Source of the DNA: Rugamonas aquatica
Lineage (GTDB): Bacteria; Pseudomonadota; Gammaproteobacteria; Burkholderiales; Burkholderiaceae_D
Assembly: GCF_009380215.1 (NCBI RefSeq)
Contig: NZ_WHUG01000003.1
Span: forward strand, 62,001 to 126,000
DNA length: 64,000 bases
Reading direction: 5' to 3'
Part shown: piece by piece, positions 19,438 to 28,368 of the stretch
Layout of the letters: each line of letters opens with the position of its first letter
Numbering within the stretch: the stretch's first letter is position 1
Made by a program: the position numbers and the translations under genes
Notes under the pieces: generated by a model
Seen by the model: the letters and a program-made list of their open reading frames with translations, nothing else
The model's database searches: none
Told to the model about the DNA's origin: nothing

Positions 19438-20430
19438 TTAGAAGCCCGACAACACAATCTTGCCGATGGTGCGGCGGCCTTCCAGCGCCTCGTGCGCGCG
19501 GCGCAGGTTGGCGGCGCTGATCTTGCCGTACACCTCGCCCAGCGTGGTCTTCAGCTTGCCGGCGTCGATCAGCGCTGCCACTTCGTTGAGCAGCTTGTGC
19601 TGTTCGATCATGTCCGGCGTGCCGAACATCGAGCGGGTGAACATCATTTCCCACACCCAGGTCACGCTCTTGGCGAACAGCTTGTCCATGTCCAGCGGCG
19701 CGGCGTTGTGGACGATGCTGACCACCTTGCCCTGCGGCGCCACCACCTGGGCGATGGCGTCGAAGTGCGGGTCGGTGTCGCTCAGGCACAGCACGTAGTC
19801 GACGTCGGCGATCTCCAGCGCCAGCAGTTGCGCCGCCATGTCGCCGTTGTGGTCGATCACATGGTCGGCACCCAGCTCGCGCACCCACTTGGCCGACTCG
19901 GGACGCGAGGCGGTGGCGATCACCGTCAGTCCGGCCAGCTGCTTGGCCAGCTGGATGGCGATCGAGCCGACGCCGCCGGCGCCGCCGATCACCAGCACCC
20001 GCTTGCCGGCGTCGGCGCCGTCGCGGCGGATCGCCAGGCGGTCGAACAGCGCTTCCCACGCGGTGATCGAGGTCAGCGGCAGGGCGGCGGCGTGGTTGAA
20101 GTCCAGGCTGGCCGGCTTGCGGCCGACGATGCGCTCGTCCACCAGGTGGAATTCGCTGTTGGCGCCGGGGCGTACGATGCTGCCTGCGTAGTAGACGGTG
20201 TCGCCGACCTTGAACAGCGTCACGTCCGGGCCGACGGCGGTCACGGTGCCGGCAGCATCCCAGCCCAGCACGCGCGGAGCGGCGTCGGCCGCTTCGCCGG
20301 CGCGCACCTTGGTGTCGACCGGATTGACGGAGATGGCTTCGATCTTGACCAGCAGATCGTGGCCGGTGGCGGCAGGCACGGCGATTTCCACGTCTTGCAG
20401 GGCGGTGTTGGTGACGGCGATGGCTTTCAT
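19438..20430 (-). CDS. Zinc-binding-dehydrogenase-family (quinone oxidoreductase-like) NADPH enzyme
   Basis: 330 residues. An N-terminal GroES-like domain (MKAIAVTNTALQDVEI, ISVNPVDTKVRAGE, GWDAAGTVTAVGPDVTLFKV) is followed by a Rossmann domain with VLVIGGAGGVGSIAIQLAKQ (near residues 150-170). The catalytic and structural zinc ligands of true alcohol dehydrogenases are missing, which places it with the ZADH2/quinone reductase branch. It is transcribed divergently from a LysR gene that probably controls it through the palindrome in the 101-bp gap. Substrate unknown; an enone or quinone is likely. Confidence 0.88.
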   Translation of the reverse strand: MKAIAVTNTALQDVEIAVPAATGHDLLVKIEAISVNPVDTKVRAGEAADAAPRVLGWDAAGTVTAVGPDVTLFKVGDTVYYAGSIVRPGANSEFHLVDERIVGRKPASLDFNHAAALPLTSITAWEALFDRLAIRRDGADAGKRVLVIGGAGGVGSIAIQLAKQLAGLTVIATASRPESAKWVRELGADHVIDHNGDMAAQLLALEIADVDYVLCLSDTDPHFDAIAQVVAPQGKVVSIVHNAAPLDMDKLFAKSVTWVWEMMFTRSMFGTPDMIEQHKLLNEVAALIDAGKLKTTLGEVYGKISAANLRRAHEALEGRRTIGKIVLSGF

Positions 20431-20501
20431 GGCGTTTCCTCGAAATAAGTTTGGATGGACGCAGTATGATTTGCCGCATTGCTTTTGATAATTGGCATAA
20501 T

Positions 20502-20520
20502 GATGAAATCATTCTTCATC
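20502..20520. promoter_or_regulatory. Candidate LysR-type operator
   Basis: GATGAA(20502-20507)-N7-TTCATC(20515-20520) is a perfect interrupted palindrome in the divergent promoter gap, 12 bp from the LysR start. Size and T-N11-A geometry match LysR-type binding sites. Binding is inferred. Confidence 0.55.
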
Positions 20521-20531
20521 AAAACAATCAA

Positions 20532-21440
20532 ATGGCTCTGGACCTGACCGATGTGGCGCTGTTTGTGCGGGTGTGCGCGACCCGCAACCTGTCCGCCGCC
20601 GGGCGCGAGTTCGGCCTGTCGCCGGCCGCGTCCAGCACCCGCATGGCGCAGCTGGAAAAGCAGCTAGGCGCGCGCCTGCTGCACCGGACCACGCGCCAGA
20701 TCACGCTGACGCAGGACGGCGAAGTATTCCTGGAACGGGCAATGGCGCTGCTGGACGCAGCCGAGCAGGCGTCGGCGGCGGTCGGCCACGGCAACGCCCA
20801 GCCGCAGGGCTTGCTGCGGGTGGCGGCCTCGGTGACGTTCGGCCGGCTGTACATCGTGCCCGAGGTGGCGCAGTTTCTGGAGGAACACCCTGGCGTGCAG
20901 CTGGACCTGCGCCTGTCCGACAGCACCCACGACTTGGCGGCGGACGGCATCGACGTCGCCATCCGCATCGGCCCGCTGCGCGATTCGGCGCTGGTGGCGC
21001 GGCCGCTGGCGCCGAGCAAGCTGGTGTTGTGCGCCTCGCCCGAGTATCTGCGCCAGCGCGGCGTGCCGCAGCAGCCATCCGACCTGTTGCAGCACGAATG
21101 CCTGGTGTTACAGGCGATGAACCCGTGGCGCTTGCGCGAGCGCGACGGCGGTGAATTGCTGCTGCGCGTGAGCGGCCGCTTCCGCAGCGACAACGGCGAG
21201 GCGCTGCGCGACGCCGCCATCGCCGGTCTCGGCATCAGCCTGTCGTCGACCTGGCTGGTGGCGGAACAGTTGCGCAGCGGCGCATTGGTGCGGGTGTTGC
21301 CGGGCTACCAGACCACCGATTCGGTGATTTCCGCTGTCTACCTGAACCGCCGTTTCCTGCCGCCCAAGAGCCAGGCCTTCATCGACTTCTTCAGCCGGCG
21401 CTTCGGGCCGGAACCGTACTGGGACGAAGGCATCGCCTGA
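20532..21440 (+). CDS. LysR family transcriptional regulator
   Basis: 302 residues from ATG 20532 (MALDLTDVALFVRVCATRNL); the upstream in-frame extension overlaps the divergent promoter. N-terminal winged HTH (LSAAGREFGLSPAASSTRMAQLEKQLGARL) followed by a substrate-binding domain (RLYIVPEVAQFLEEHPGVQL, DGIDVAIRIGPLRDSALVAR). This is the CrgA/DsdC-like branch often paired with oxidoreductases. Likely regulator of the adjacent quinone oxidoreductase gene and of itself. Confidence 0.92.
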   Translation: MALDLTDVALFVRVCATRNLSAAGREFGLSPAASSTRMAQLEKQLGARLLHRTTRQITLTQDGEVFLERAMALLDAAEQASAAVGHGNAQPQGLLRVAASVTFGRLYIVPEVAQFLEEHPGVQLDLRLSDSTHDLAADGIDVAIRIGPLRDSALVARPLAPSKLVLCASPEYLRQRGVPQQPSDLLQHECLVLQAMNPWRLRERDGGELLLRVSGRFRSDNGEALRDAAIAGLGISLSSTWLVAEQLRSGALVRVLPGYQTTDSVISAVYLNRRFLPPKSQAFIDFFSRRFGPEPYWDEGIA

Positions 21441-21522
21441 GCCGGCGCAGTCGTCTTTGTGACAGATGCGTTACCATGCGGGGATGAGGCGCGCGTGCGC
21501 CTGGCTTTGACATGGTTTTCCT

Positions 21523-22005
21523 ATGAAATTCGAACATCTGATAGAAATTAACGACCCGCTGAATCCACTGATCGATGCGCTGAGCATCAAGCAGCTGTGG
21601 AGCGGCCTGGTGCTGCGCGCCGAATCGCCGAAGCTGTTCGTGCCGCACCTGGACGAGTGCACCATCACCGAACGCAGCGAGAACGGCTTCAGCCGCAGCC
21701 TGCGCTACGGCGAGCTGGTCATCGACGACCGCGTGGTGCTGGAACCGATGCGCCAGGTGCGCTACGAGGTGGCGGCGCAGCAGGACATCAGCCAGTCGAG
21801 CCTGACGATGACCATCGAAACGCCGAGCGCCGATGCGCTGTACGTGCGCTTCCAGTACGACGACGGCCACGATGCGGCGACCGATGCCGCCAATTCGATG
21901 TACGACGAATTCCGCCGCTCGGCCTACCAGGAATCGGATATCGACACCATCCGCGTGCTGCGCGACCTGGCGCAGCAGGGCCGGCTGGATGCGCTGCTGA
22001 ACTGA
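21523..22005 (+). CDS. DUF1857 (AtaL-like, START fold) protein
   Basis: 160 residues. The pattern MKFEHLIEINDPLNPLIDAL, then LWSGLVLRAESPKLFVPHLD and SRSLRYGELVIDDRVVLEP, matches the AtaL-like/DUF1857 family, a member of the helix-grip superfamily found scattered in bacteria and fungi. The C-terminus (RSAYQESDIDTIRVLRDLAQQGRLD) is a typical closing helix. It converges with the HD-GYP gene with one base between the stops. Ligand and role are unknown. Confidence 0.85.
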   Translation: MKFEHLIEINDPLNPLIDALSIKQLWSGLVLRAESPKLFVPHLDECTITERSENGFSRSLRYGELVIDDRVVLEPMRQVRYEVAAQQDISQSSLTMTIETPSADALYVRFQYDDGHDAATDAANSMYDEFRRSAYQESDIDTIRVLRDLAQQGRLDALLN

Positions 22006-22006
22006 G

Positions 22007-23143
22007 TCAGACGGCCGCGCTGCGGCCCCACACCTGCTCCATGCGCAGCGGCGGCGCCTGCAGCGCGGCCACCTGCGCCGTGCTCAACACTTCGCGGATG
22101 GCGTGCAATTCGCCGCGCGTGTCGCGTTGCAGGAACAACTCCAGCGGCGCGCCGCGCGGGCCGATCACCGACGTCACATGCGGCGTGGTCGATTGCAGGC
22201 CACGGCGCGACACCACGCCAATCTCGCCATTGATCAGCCGTACCCAGGTACCGATGGGATAGATGCCCAATTCGCGTATCAGCAGCGTCACCAGGTTGCC
22301 GTCGATGGTGACGTTCGACTCCAGCAGCAGATCGCGCAAGGCCGCGTGCGGCGCCAGCGTCTTGCGCCAGACGCGCTCGGCGACGCGGGCGGCGTAACGG
22401 TCGGCCAGCGCCAGCAGGCGCGCCAGCGGCGGAATCTGCGCGCCCGACTTGTGCAGCGGATAGCCGCTGCCGTCTTCGTTTTCGTGGTGGTACAGGATGC
22501 AGTCCAGCCAGGCCTGGTCCGTGATGCCGGCCTGGCGCAGCAACTGCACGCCGGCCTCGGGATGGGCCAGCATCGCGGCGCGGTCGGCGGCGCTGGGTTC
22601 GGCGCGGCTGTCCTGCAGGCGCTGGTGTTGCGCCAGCATGGCGACATTCATGGTCAGCGCGGCCAGCGTCAGGCTCAGGGTATCGGCCGGCGACAGCTGC
22701 CTGGCCTTCGCCAGCACCTGCGCGATGACGGCGGTGTCGACGCTGTGGCGTACCGCGTACGGCGTGGCGGTTTGATTATGCAGCAGGGTGGCGGTGGCGG
22801 CATCGACGTTGACGGCCACGGCGTCGGCAACCAGCAGGGCCACCTCTTCCAGGCGGCGGCGCAGGTCCGGCGGCGCGGCGTGCACGGCCAGCGAAGGCAG
22901 CAGGGTCTGCAACGCCAGGCTGGCGGCGTTGAGCTTGCGCAGCGCCGAGTCAGGCTCCCTGGCCGCGTCCTGCTGGCCGCTGTGATCCTCGAAGGAGCCG
23001 CGCTCCACCAGATAATCGATCTGATTGGCGCTGGCGATCATATGACCTTTGCGGACCAGCAGGGCGCCATTCTCACCGTACACATTCCACGGTATCAGCA
23101 TGCCCAGTTTCAGATCGGCCGCCGTCACTCTACGTATCTTCAT
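22007..23143 (-). CDS. HD-GYP domain protein with a degenerate HD motif
   Basis: 378 residues. An N-terminal DUF3391-like part (residues 1-55, LKLGMLIPWNVYGENGALLV) leads into an HD-GYP domain. His133 (VRHSV), His194 (AHPEAG), the His219-His220 pair (YHHEN), DGSGYP (224-229) and Asp248 (LADRY) are kept. Where an HDIGK should stand the sequence reads AALTMNVAML (Met165-Asn166), so the defining HD dyad is lost. Normal HD-GYP proteins hydrolyse cyclic di-GMP; this one may be inactive and act as a binding protein. It lies 77 bp after the flavoprotein gene on the same strand. Confidence 0.88.
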   Translation of the reverse strand: MKIRRVTAADLKLGMLIPWNVYGENGALLVRKGHMIASANQIDYLVERGSFEDHSGQQDAAREPDSALRKLNAASLALQTLLPSLAVHAAPPDLRRRLEEVALLVADAVAVNVDAATATLLHNQTATPYAVRHSVDTAVIAQVLAKARQLSPADTLSLTLAALTMNVAMLAQHQRLQDSRAEPSAADRAAMLAHPEAGVQLLRQAGITDQAWLDCILYHHENEDGSGYPLHKSGAQIPPLARLLALADRYAARVAERVWRKTLAPHAALRDLLLESNVTIDGNLVTLLIRELGIYPIGTWVRLINGEIGVVSRRGLQSTTPHVTSVIGPRGAPLELFLQRDTRGELHAIREVLSTAQVAALQAPPLRMEQVWGRSAAV

Positions 23144-23220
23144 TGCCGTTGATAAAAAACTATCGAGCCAGCAGCATACGGGGTTTCAGTGAGAATGTGT
23201 GAGTTTGTTGTATTTTGACC

Positions 23221-24663
23221 CTAGGGTCCGGGCGTGCAATCGACGCAGGCGCAATCGTGGGCCGGCGCATTGGCCAGTTGATGCGCCAGGTCGCGCAGCG
23301 CCGTGCGCACGCCTTCCTCCACCACCGGGTGGTAGAAAGGCATGTCCAGCATGGCGCTGACGGTCAGCCCGGCCTGGCAAGCCCAGGACAGCAGATGGCC
23401 GATGTGCTCGGCACGCGGGCCTATCATCTCAGCACCGAGGAAGCGGCCGGTGGCGTGCTCGGCATACACGCGCAGCATACCCTTGTTCTGCAACATCACG
23501 CGGCTGCGGCCCTGGTTTTCAAACGACACCTTGCCGACGGCGAAACGGCCGGCGTAGGAAGCGCACAATTCCTCGTAGCTGACGCCCAGCGTGGCGATCT
23601 GCGGCTCGGTGAAGGCGATGGTCAGCGGCGTGCGGCGCAGGCCGGGCTGCACGGCCGGGTAGCGCGCCGCGTTGTCGCCGGCGATGCGGCCCTGGTCGGC
23701 CGCTTCCGGCAGTTGCGGGCGTTCGTTGTCGGCGTCGCCGGCGATGAAGATGGCGCTGCTGCCACATTGCATCGTCTGCTTGTCATACAGCGGTATGCCC
23801 TGGTGATCGCGCTCCAGGCCGGTGTTCTCCAGGCCCAGCTTGTGCACATTCGGACGCCGGCCTATCGCCGACAGCAGGTAGCTGAAATGCTCGGTGCGGC
23901 GCTGGCCGCTGGCGTCCTCGCTGGTCACATCCAGGCCGTCGCCCTGCTGCGCCACCTGCACCACCTTGGTCTTGAAGCGCACGTCGAGTTCGTCGGCCAT
24001 GGCGCGGCGCGCCACGTCCAGCACCTCGGGATCGCTGAGCTGGGCGACGCTGCCGCCACGGCCGAACACGGTCACGCGCACGCCCAGCCGCGCCAGCGCC
24101 TGGCCCAGCTCCAGGCCGATGACGCCGGTGCCGGCCACGGCGATCGATTCCGGCAGATCGTCCCAGTAAAACACTTCGTCGCTGGTGATCACGCGCGGGC
24201 CGGCCGCGCGCCACTCGTCCGGCACGATGGGCGTGGAGCCGGTGGCGATGACGAAGCGCTCCGCCTCGATCAGCGTGTGCTCGTCGATCTGCAACTGGGT
24301 CGGGCTGAGGAAACGCGCATGGCCGTGGATCTTGTCCTCGGCCGGATAGCCGTTGACGCTGTCGACGACGAAACCGACAAACCGGTCGCGCTCGCTGCGC
24401 ACACGCGCCATCACGGCCTTGCCGTCGATGCGGACTTCGCCCGCATGCACGCCGAAGGCCGGCGCCGCATGCAGCGCGTGCGCTGCCTCGGCCGCCGCGA
24501 TCAGCAGCTTGCTGGGCATGCAGCCGACGCGGGCGCAGGTGGTGCCGTAGACGTGGGACTCGATCAGCAGCGTTTTCTTGCCGCCGGTGGTGGCGGCGCG
24601 GTAGGCGGTCATGCCGGCGGTGCCGGCGCCGATGACGGCGACTTCGGTGCGTAGCGTTTTCAT
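23221..24663 (-). CDS. Dihydrolipoyl-dehydrogenase-like FAD disulfide oxidoreductase
   Basis: 480 residues from ATG 24663. FAD site VAVIGAGTAGMTAYRAA at the N-terminus, redox-active disulfide in GTTCARVGCMPSKLL (Cys-x4-Cys), NAD site VAGTGVIGLELGQAL, second FAD motif AIFIAGDADNERP and a C-terminal dimerisation domain with the His-Glu pair context (PFYHPVVEEGVRTAL). This is the class I pyridine nucleotide-disulfide reductase family. It stands alone rather than with 2-oxoacid dehydrogenase genes, so the in vivo substrate may differ from lipoamide. Upstream it is divergent from an ArgP-like regulator. Confidence 0.88.
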   Translation of the reverse strand: MKTLRTEVAVIGAGTAGMTAYRAATTGGKKTLLIESHVYGTTCARVGCMPSKLLIAAAEAAHALHAAPAFGVHAGEVRIDGKAVMARVRSERDRFVGFVVDSVNGYPAEDKIHGHARFLSPTQLQIDEHTLIEAERFVIATGSTPIVPDEWRAAGPRVITSDEVFYWDDLPESIAVAGTGVIGLELGQALARLGVRVTVFGRGGSVAQLSDPEVLDVARRAMADELDVRFKTKVVQVAQQGDGLDVTSEDASGQRRTEHFSYLLSAIGRRPNVHKLGLENTGLERDHQGIPLYDKQTMQCGSSAIFIAGDADNERPQLPEAADQGRIAGDNAARYPAVQPGLRRTPLTIAFTEPQIATLGVSYEELCASYAGRFAVGKVSFENQGRSRVMLQNKGMLRVYAEHATGRFLGAEMIGPRAEHIGHLLSWACQAGLTVSAMLDMPFYHPVVEEGVRTALRDLAHQLANAPAHDCACVDCTPGP

Positions 24664-24807
24664 GCGCAAAGTCTACACCGTTTGGCGGGCCGGCATCGGC
24701 GCCCGCCAAATCCGGCGGCCGCGCACGATTGCTTGTAATCGAGTTTTACTTCAGAGCAAAAGAGTATTAGTATCGCTTATCGTTTTCAATTTTTATAAGT
24801 GCAGCTT

Positions 24808-25698
24808 ATGGGAACACTGGACTATCGCGCACTCGCCGTGCTGGACGCCGTCGCCAGCCAGGGCAGCTTCGAAAAAGCCGCCCTGGCGCTGGGCATCAGC
24901 CAATCCGCCGTGTCCCAGCGCATCAAGGCGCTGGAGGACGCGGCCGGCCGCCTGCTGATCGTGCGCGGCCAGCCGGCCGTGCCGACCGGGCTGGGCCAGA
25001 GGCTGGTGTCGCACCACCGCAACGTCAAGTTGATGGAAGCGGCGCTGGATATCGACCTCGGCCACAAGGTCAGCATGCCGGAAATCGCGCTGGCGGTCGA
25101 CGCCGCCAGCCTGGCGACCTGGTTCCCCATGAGCTTGCAACCCCTGCTGTCGCCGCCGCGCTGCCAGCTGAAGGTGCAGCTGGCCGACCAGCGCATGGCC
25201 CTGCATCTGGTGCAGGAGGGTAGTGTATTCGGCAGCATCGCCGCCGCCCAGGAGCATCCCGACCCACACGCCAACGGCCCGGACGTGACCCCGCTGGGCA
25301 AGCTGCGCTACGTCTGCGTGGCGACGCCGGCGTTTGCCGGCCACTGGTTCGGCGATGGTTTATCGCTGGAGGCGGCGCGGCTGGCGCCGGCCGTGGTCAG
25401 CGACCAGGACATGATGGCCGGCTTCCTGCGCACGGTGCTGGACCTGAACGGTCCGTATCCGCACCACACGATGCCGCTGTCGGCCGCCGTCACCGAATGC
25501 GTCCACGGCAGCCTGGCCTACGGGCTGATGCCGCAGATCCAGGTGGCCAGCGCGCTGGCCAACGACCGCTTGGTCGACCTGGCGCCCGGGCACTACGTCG
25601 ACGTGGCGCTGAACTGGCACGCCTGGAACCTGGACACGCCGTTCACCCGCGCGCTGACCGAACAGATCGTCGCCACCGCCAAACGCTTCCTGCTTTAA
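24808..25698 (+). CDS. argP: ArgP-like LysR family regulator
   Basis: 296 residues from ATG 24808 (MGTLDYRALAVLDAVASQGSF); a GTG three codons upstream is possible. HTH region ALALGISQSAVSQRIKALED, close to ArgP/IciA, then an effector domain of the ArgP type (QLKVQLADQRMALHLVQEGSV, HTMPLSAAVTECVHGSLAYG). In enterobacteria ArgP responds to lysine and arginine and controls argO. No argO-like exporter is adjacent here; the divergent neighbour is the flavoprotein. The subfamily call is from pattern resemblance. Confidence 0.8.
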   Translation: MGTLDYRALAVLDAVASQGSFEKAALALGISQSAVSQRIKALEDAAGRLLIVRGQPAVPTGLGQRLVSHHRNVKLMEAALDIDLGHKVSMPEIALAVDAASLATWFPMSLQPLLSPPRCQLKVQLADQRMALHLVQEGSVFGSIAAAQEHPDPHANGPDVTPLGKLRYVCVATPAFAGHWFGDGLSLEAARLAPAVVSDQDMMAGFLRTVLDLNGPYPHHTMPLSAAVTECVHGSLAYGLMPQIQVASALANDRLVDLAPGHYVDVALNWHAWNLDTPFTRALTEQIVATAKRFLL

Positions 25699-25703
25699 AC
25701 CCA

Positions 25704-25792
25704 TTGGGGTCAAGTCTGACATTTGGACACGAATTCAGCCGTTATCGCTCTTGACACATGAGCTCGTGTCCAAATGTCAGACTTGACCCCAA
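25704..25792. repeat. Long perfect inverted repeat between convergent argP-like and priA genes
   Basis: Two perfectly complementary 29-bp arms (25704-25732 and 25764-25792, starting TTGGGGTCAAGTCTGACA and ending TGTCAGACTTGACCCCAA) around a 31-bp spacer. It fills the gap between the two stop codons almost exactly. No T-run follows on either side. It has the look of a dispersed palindromic element rather than a simple terminator, though it could stop transcription both ways. Confidence 0.85.
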
Positions 25793-25794
25793 AG

Positions 25795-27828
25795 TTAAAT
25801 ATCCAGCGGATCGACTTCCAGCGACCACTTCACGCGGCTCTTCATTTCCCGCAGAGTGAGTAACCACTCCTTCAGAAACGCTTGCAGCATGGGCCTCGAC
25901 GCCGACTCCACCAGCAACTGGGCGCGGTCGACGTTGTGCACCCGCGTCATGCTCATCGGAATCGGATCGTTGATCGTGATGCCCGGATGCTCGACGCAAT
26001 CGCGGGCGATGGTCAGGAATTCGATGGCCGTGGCCAGCTCCGGCGCCTCGGCCCGCAGCAGCGCCTGGAACAGATAGGGCGGCAAGGCAGCCTGCTCGCG
26101 CTCCTCCAGCAAGGCCGACGCGAAGTGGTCGTAATCGTGGTTCACCACCGCGCCGTACAGCGGATGCTGCGGGTAGCGGGTCTGGATCAGCACCTCGCTG
26201 GCGCTGCCGCCTTCGGTGCGGGCGGCGCGGCCGGCGCGGCCCGCCACCTGCATCAACTGCGCGAACAGGCGCTCACTGGCGCGGTAGTCCTGCGAAAACA
26301 GCGCCGTGTCCGGGTTCAGAATGCCGACCAGCGTCAGCTTTTTGAAGTCATGCCCCTTGGCCACCATCTGCGTGCCGATCAGGATATCGACCTCGCCCCG
26401 GTGCACGGTATCGAAGGCCGCCTGCGCGCTACCCTTCTTGCGGGTGGAATCGGCGTCGATGCGCAGCACCCGCGCTTCCGGGAACATCGCTTGCAAGCCT
26501 TCCTCCACGCGCTGCGTGCCGCGCCCCAGCGGTTGCAGGTCGACGTTGCCGCAGGTCGGGCAATGGCGCGGGATGCGCATCTCCAGGCTGCAATGGTGGC
26601 AGCGCAGCCTATGCTCCGGGCGGTGCAGCACCATGAACGAGGTGCAGCGCGTGCATTCGCTGATCCAGCCGCAGGATTCGCAGCAGATCACCGGCGCATA
26701 GCCGCGCCGGTTCAGGAACAGCAGCGACTGCTCTCCGCGCTCCATGCGCTGCCTGATCGCCGCGATTAAATGAGACGTCAGCCCATCCTTGGGCTTGTCG
26801 CGCTCCATGTCCAGCAGCTTGACCTGCGGCAGCACCGCATTCTTGACGGCCCGCTCGCGCAGCTCCAGCTTGCGGTAGCGGCCGGACTGGGCGTGGTGCC
26901 AGCTTTCCAGCGACGGCGTGGCCGAGCCCAGCACGATGGGAATGCCCAGCTGCCAGGCGCGCCACACGGCCAGGTCGCGCGCCGAGTAGCGCAAGCCTTC
27001 CTGCTGCTTGTACGAAGGGTCGTGCTCCTCGTCGATGACGATCAGCTTCAGGTTCGGCAGCGAGGCCAGGATCGCCAGCCGCGTGCCCAGCACGATGCGC
27101 GCCTTGCCCTGGTGCGCCGCCAGCCAGTGCAGCATGCGCTCGCCCTCGGACAGGCTGCTGTGCAAGGTCGCCAGCATCACGCCGGGGAAGCGCGCGCGGA
27201 TATTGCCCTCCAGCTGGGGCGTCAGGTTGATTTCCGGCACCAGAATCAGGATCTGGGCGTCGGCGTCGCGCGCCAGCACCTGGGCGCAGGATTGCAGGTA
27301 GACCTCGGTCTTGCCGCTGCCCGTCACGCCGTACAGCAGAGTTGGCTTAAACCCTTGAGCGCCGCCGATGGCGTCCGTCGCCGCCTGCTGCGAGGGATTG
27401 AGTTGCGGCATGTTCAGCGGCGTGCCGTCGTGCGGCGCGTCCAGCTTGGCCAGCTTCTTCAACGCCCGGTCCAGCGCCACCGTGGTCAGCACGCGCAGAT
27501 TCTTCGGCAGGCCCGGCAGCGCCACCTCCCCCAGCGGACGCTGGTAATAGTCGGCGGCAAAGCCGGCCAGCGCCAGCCATTGCGGCGACAGCGGCCCCAG
27601 CTGGCTGCGCACGGCCAGCGCATCCTTCAACTTATCCACCGGCACATCGGTCTCGGCCGCAACGCCGACGATCAGGCCCATCACCTCGCGGCGGCCGAAG
27701 GGCACCAGCGCCAGCTGACCGACCTGCGGCTGCTCTGCCGCATCGCAATGCCAGCGGTAGTCGAAGATCGCGTTCAACGGCGTGTCGAGCGCAATCTGAA
27801 GAATGCAATGGTGGAAAAGGCCCTGCAT
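25795..27828 (-). CDS. priA: Primosomal protein N' (replication restart helicase PriA)
   Basis: 677 residues from ATG 27828 (MQGLFHHCILQIALDTPLN); the open frame upstream runs into the DnaA-box region and is not protein-like. N-terminal 3'-DNA-binding domain, Walker A YGVTGSGKTEVYLQ (~residue 165), DEEH motif (IDEEHDPSYKQQ, ~265), a zinc region with CCESCGW, CTRC, CHHC and CPTC pairs (~380-425), and helicase motifs through QVAGRAGRA. PriA reloads the replisome at stalled forks. It is transcribed out of the DnaA-box-rich gap at 27.8-28.6 kb. Confidence 0.95.
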   Translation of the reverse strand: MQGLFHHCILQIALDTPLNAIFDYRWHCDAAEQPQVGQLALVPFGRREVMGLIVGVAAETDVPVDKLKDALAVRSQLGPLSPQWLALAGFAADYYQRPLGEVALPGLPKNLRVLTTVALDRALKKLAKLDAPHDGTPLNMPQLNPSQQAATDAIGGAQGFKPTLLYGVTGSGKTEVYLQSCAQVLARDADAQILILVPEINLTPQLEGNIRARFPGVMLATLHSSLSEGERMLHWLAAHQGKARIVLGTRLAILASLPNLKLIVIDEEHDPSYKQQEGLRYSARDLAVWRAWQLGIPIVLGSATPSLESWHHAQSGRYRKLELRERAVKNAVLPQVKLLDMERDKPKDGLTSHLIAAIRQRMERGEQSLLFLNRRGYAPVICCESCGWISECTRCTSFMVLHRPEHRLRCHHCSLEMRIPRHCPTCGNVDLQPLGRGTQRVEEGLQAMFPEARVLRIDADSTRKKGSAQAAFDTVHRGEVDILIGTQMVAKGHDFKKLTLVGILNPDTALFSQDYRASERLFAQLMQVAGRAGRAARTEGGSASEVLIQTRYPQHPLYGAVVNHDYDHFASALLEEREQAALPPYLFQALLRAEAPELATAIEFLTIARDCVEHPGITINDPIPMSMTRVHNVDRAQLLVESASRPMLQAFLKEWLLTLREMKSRVKWSLEVDPLDI

Positions 27829-27899
27829 AGATCCCGTCACAGTAGAAAATTCTTGCGGCAATTGGGCGCAAATACCGCCCCGACTGAGGCGCTTTGATG

Positions 27900-27933
27900 T
27901 ATCCACAGTTTTTGTGGATAACTTTGTGGACAA
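27900..27933 (+). repeat. 34-bp direct repeat, copy 1 (three DnaA boxes)
   Basis: Identical over 34 bp to 28335-28368. It holds TATCCACA, TGTGGATAA and TGTGGACAA, that is two facing boxes and a third in tandem with the second at 12-bp spacing. Confidence 0.9.
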
Positions 27934-28334
27934 AGGAATCTTAATCCCCGGAAAGCACAGACATCAAACTTGGTATCGTCGTAAACCGGGCAAAAATTCA
28001 AAATTATTTCTCTTTAAAATCAAACACTTGGAAAATGCTTCCTAGGAGAAGAAAAATTCGTGTTTTTTCTCCGCCGCTGTGCATAAGTGAAGTATTTAGG
28101 ATGCTTTTTTTGCTGAAATCAAGCATTTTTTAGAACTTATCCACCGATATTGCAAAGCACAACAGGGTACTTCCCGTGGACCGCAATACAGATACCTTAT
28201 GCGTAAGGTTTATCTGTTCACAACTTCGTTATCACGGCCTAAACTTTGCCTAAAAATCGTGCAACGCAACATAAACCTCAGGCAAAACAGCAACATTATG
28301 GCTAAGTCACGGTTTACTAAGTACTTTTATTTTT

Positions 28335-28368
28335 TATCCACAGTTTTTGTGGATAACTTTGTGGACAA
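28335..28368 (+). repeat. 34-bp direct repeat, copy 2 (three DnaA boxes)
   Basis: Identical over 34 bp to 27900-27933, 435 bp away in the same orientation. Here the first box is a perfect TTATCCACA because the base before the repeat is T instead of G. Confidence 0.9.
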
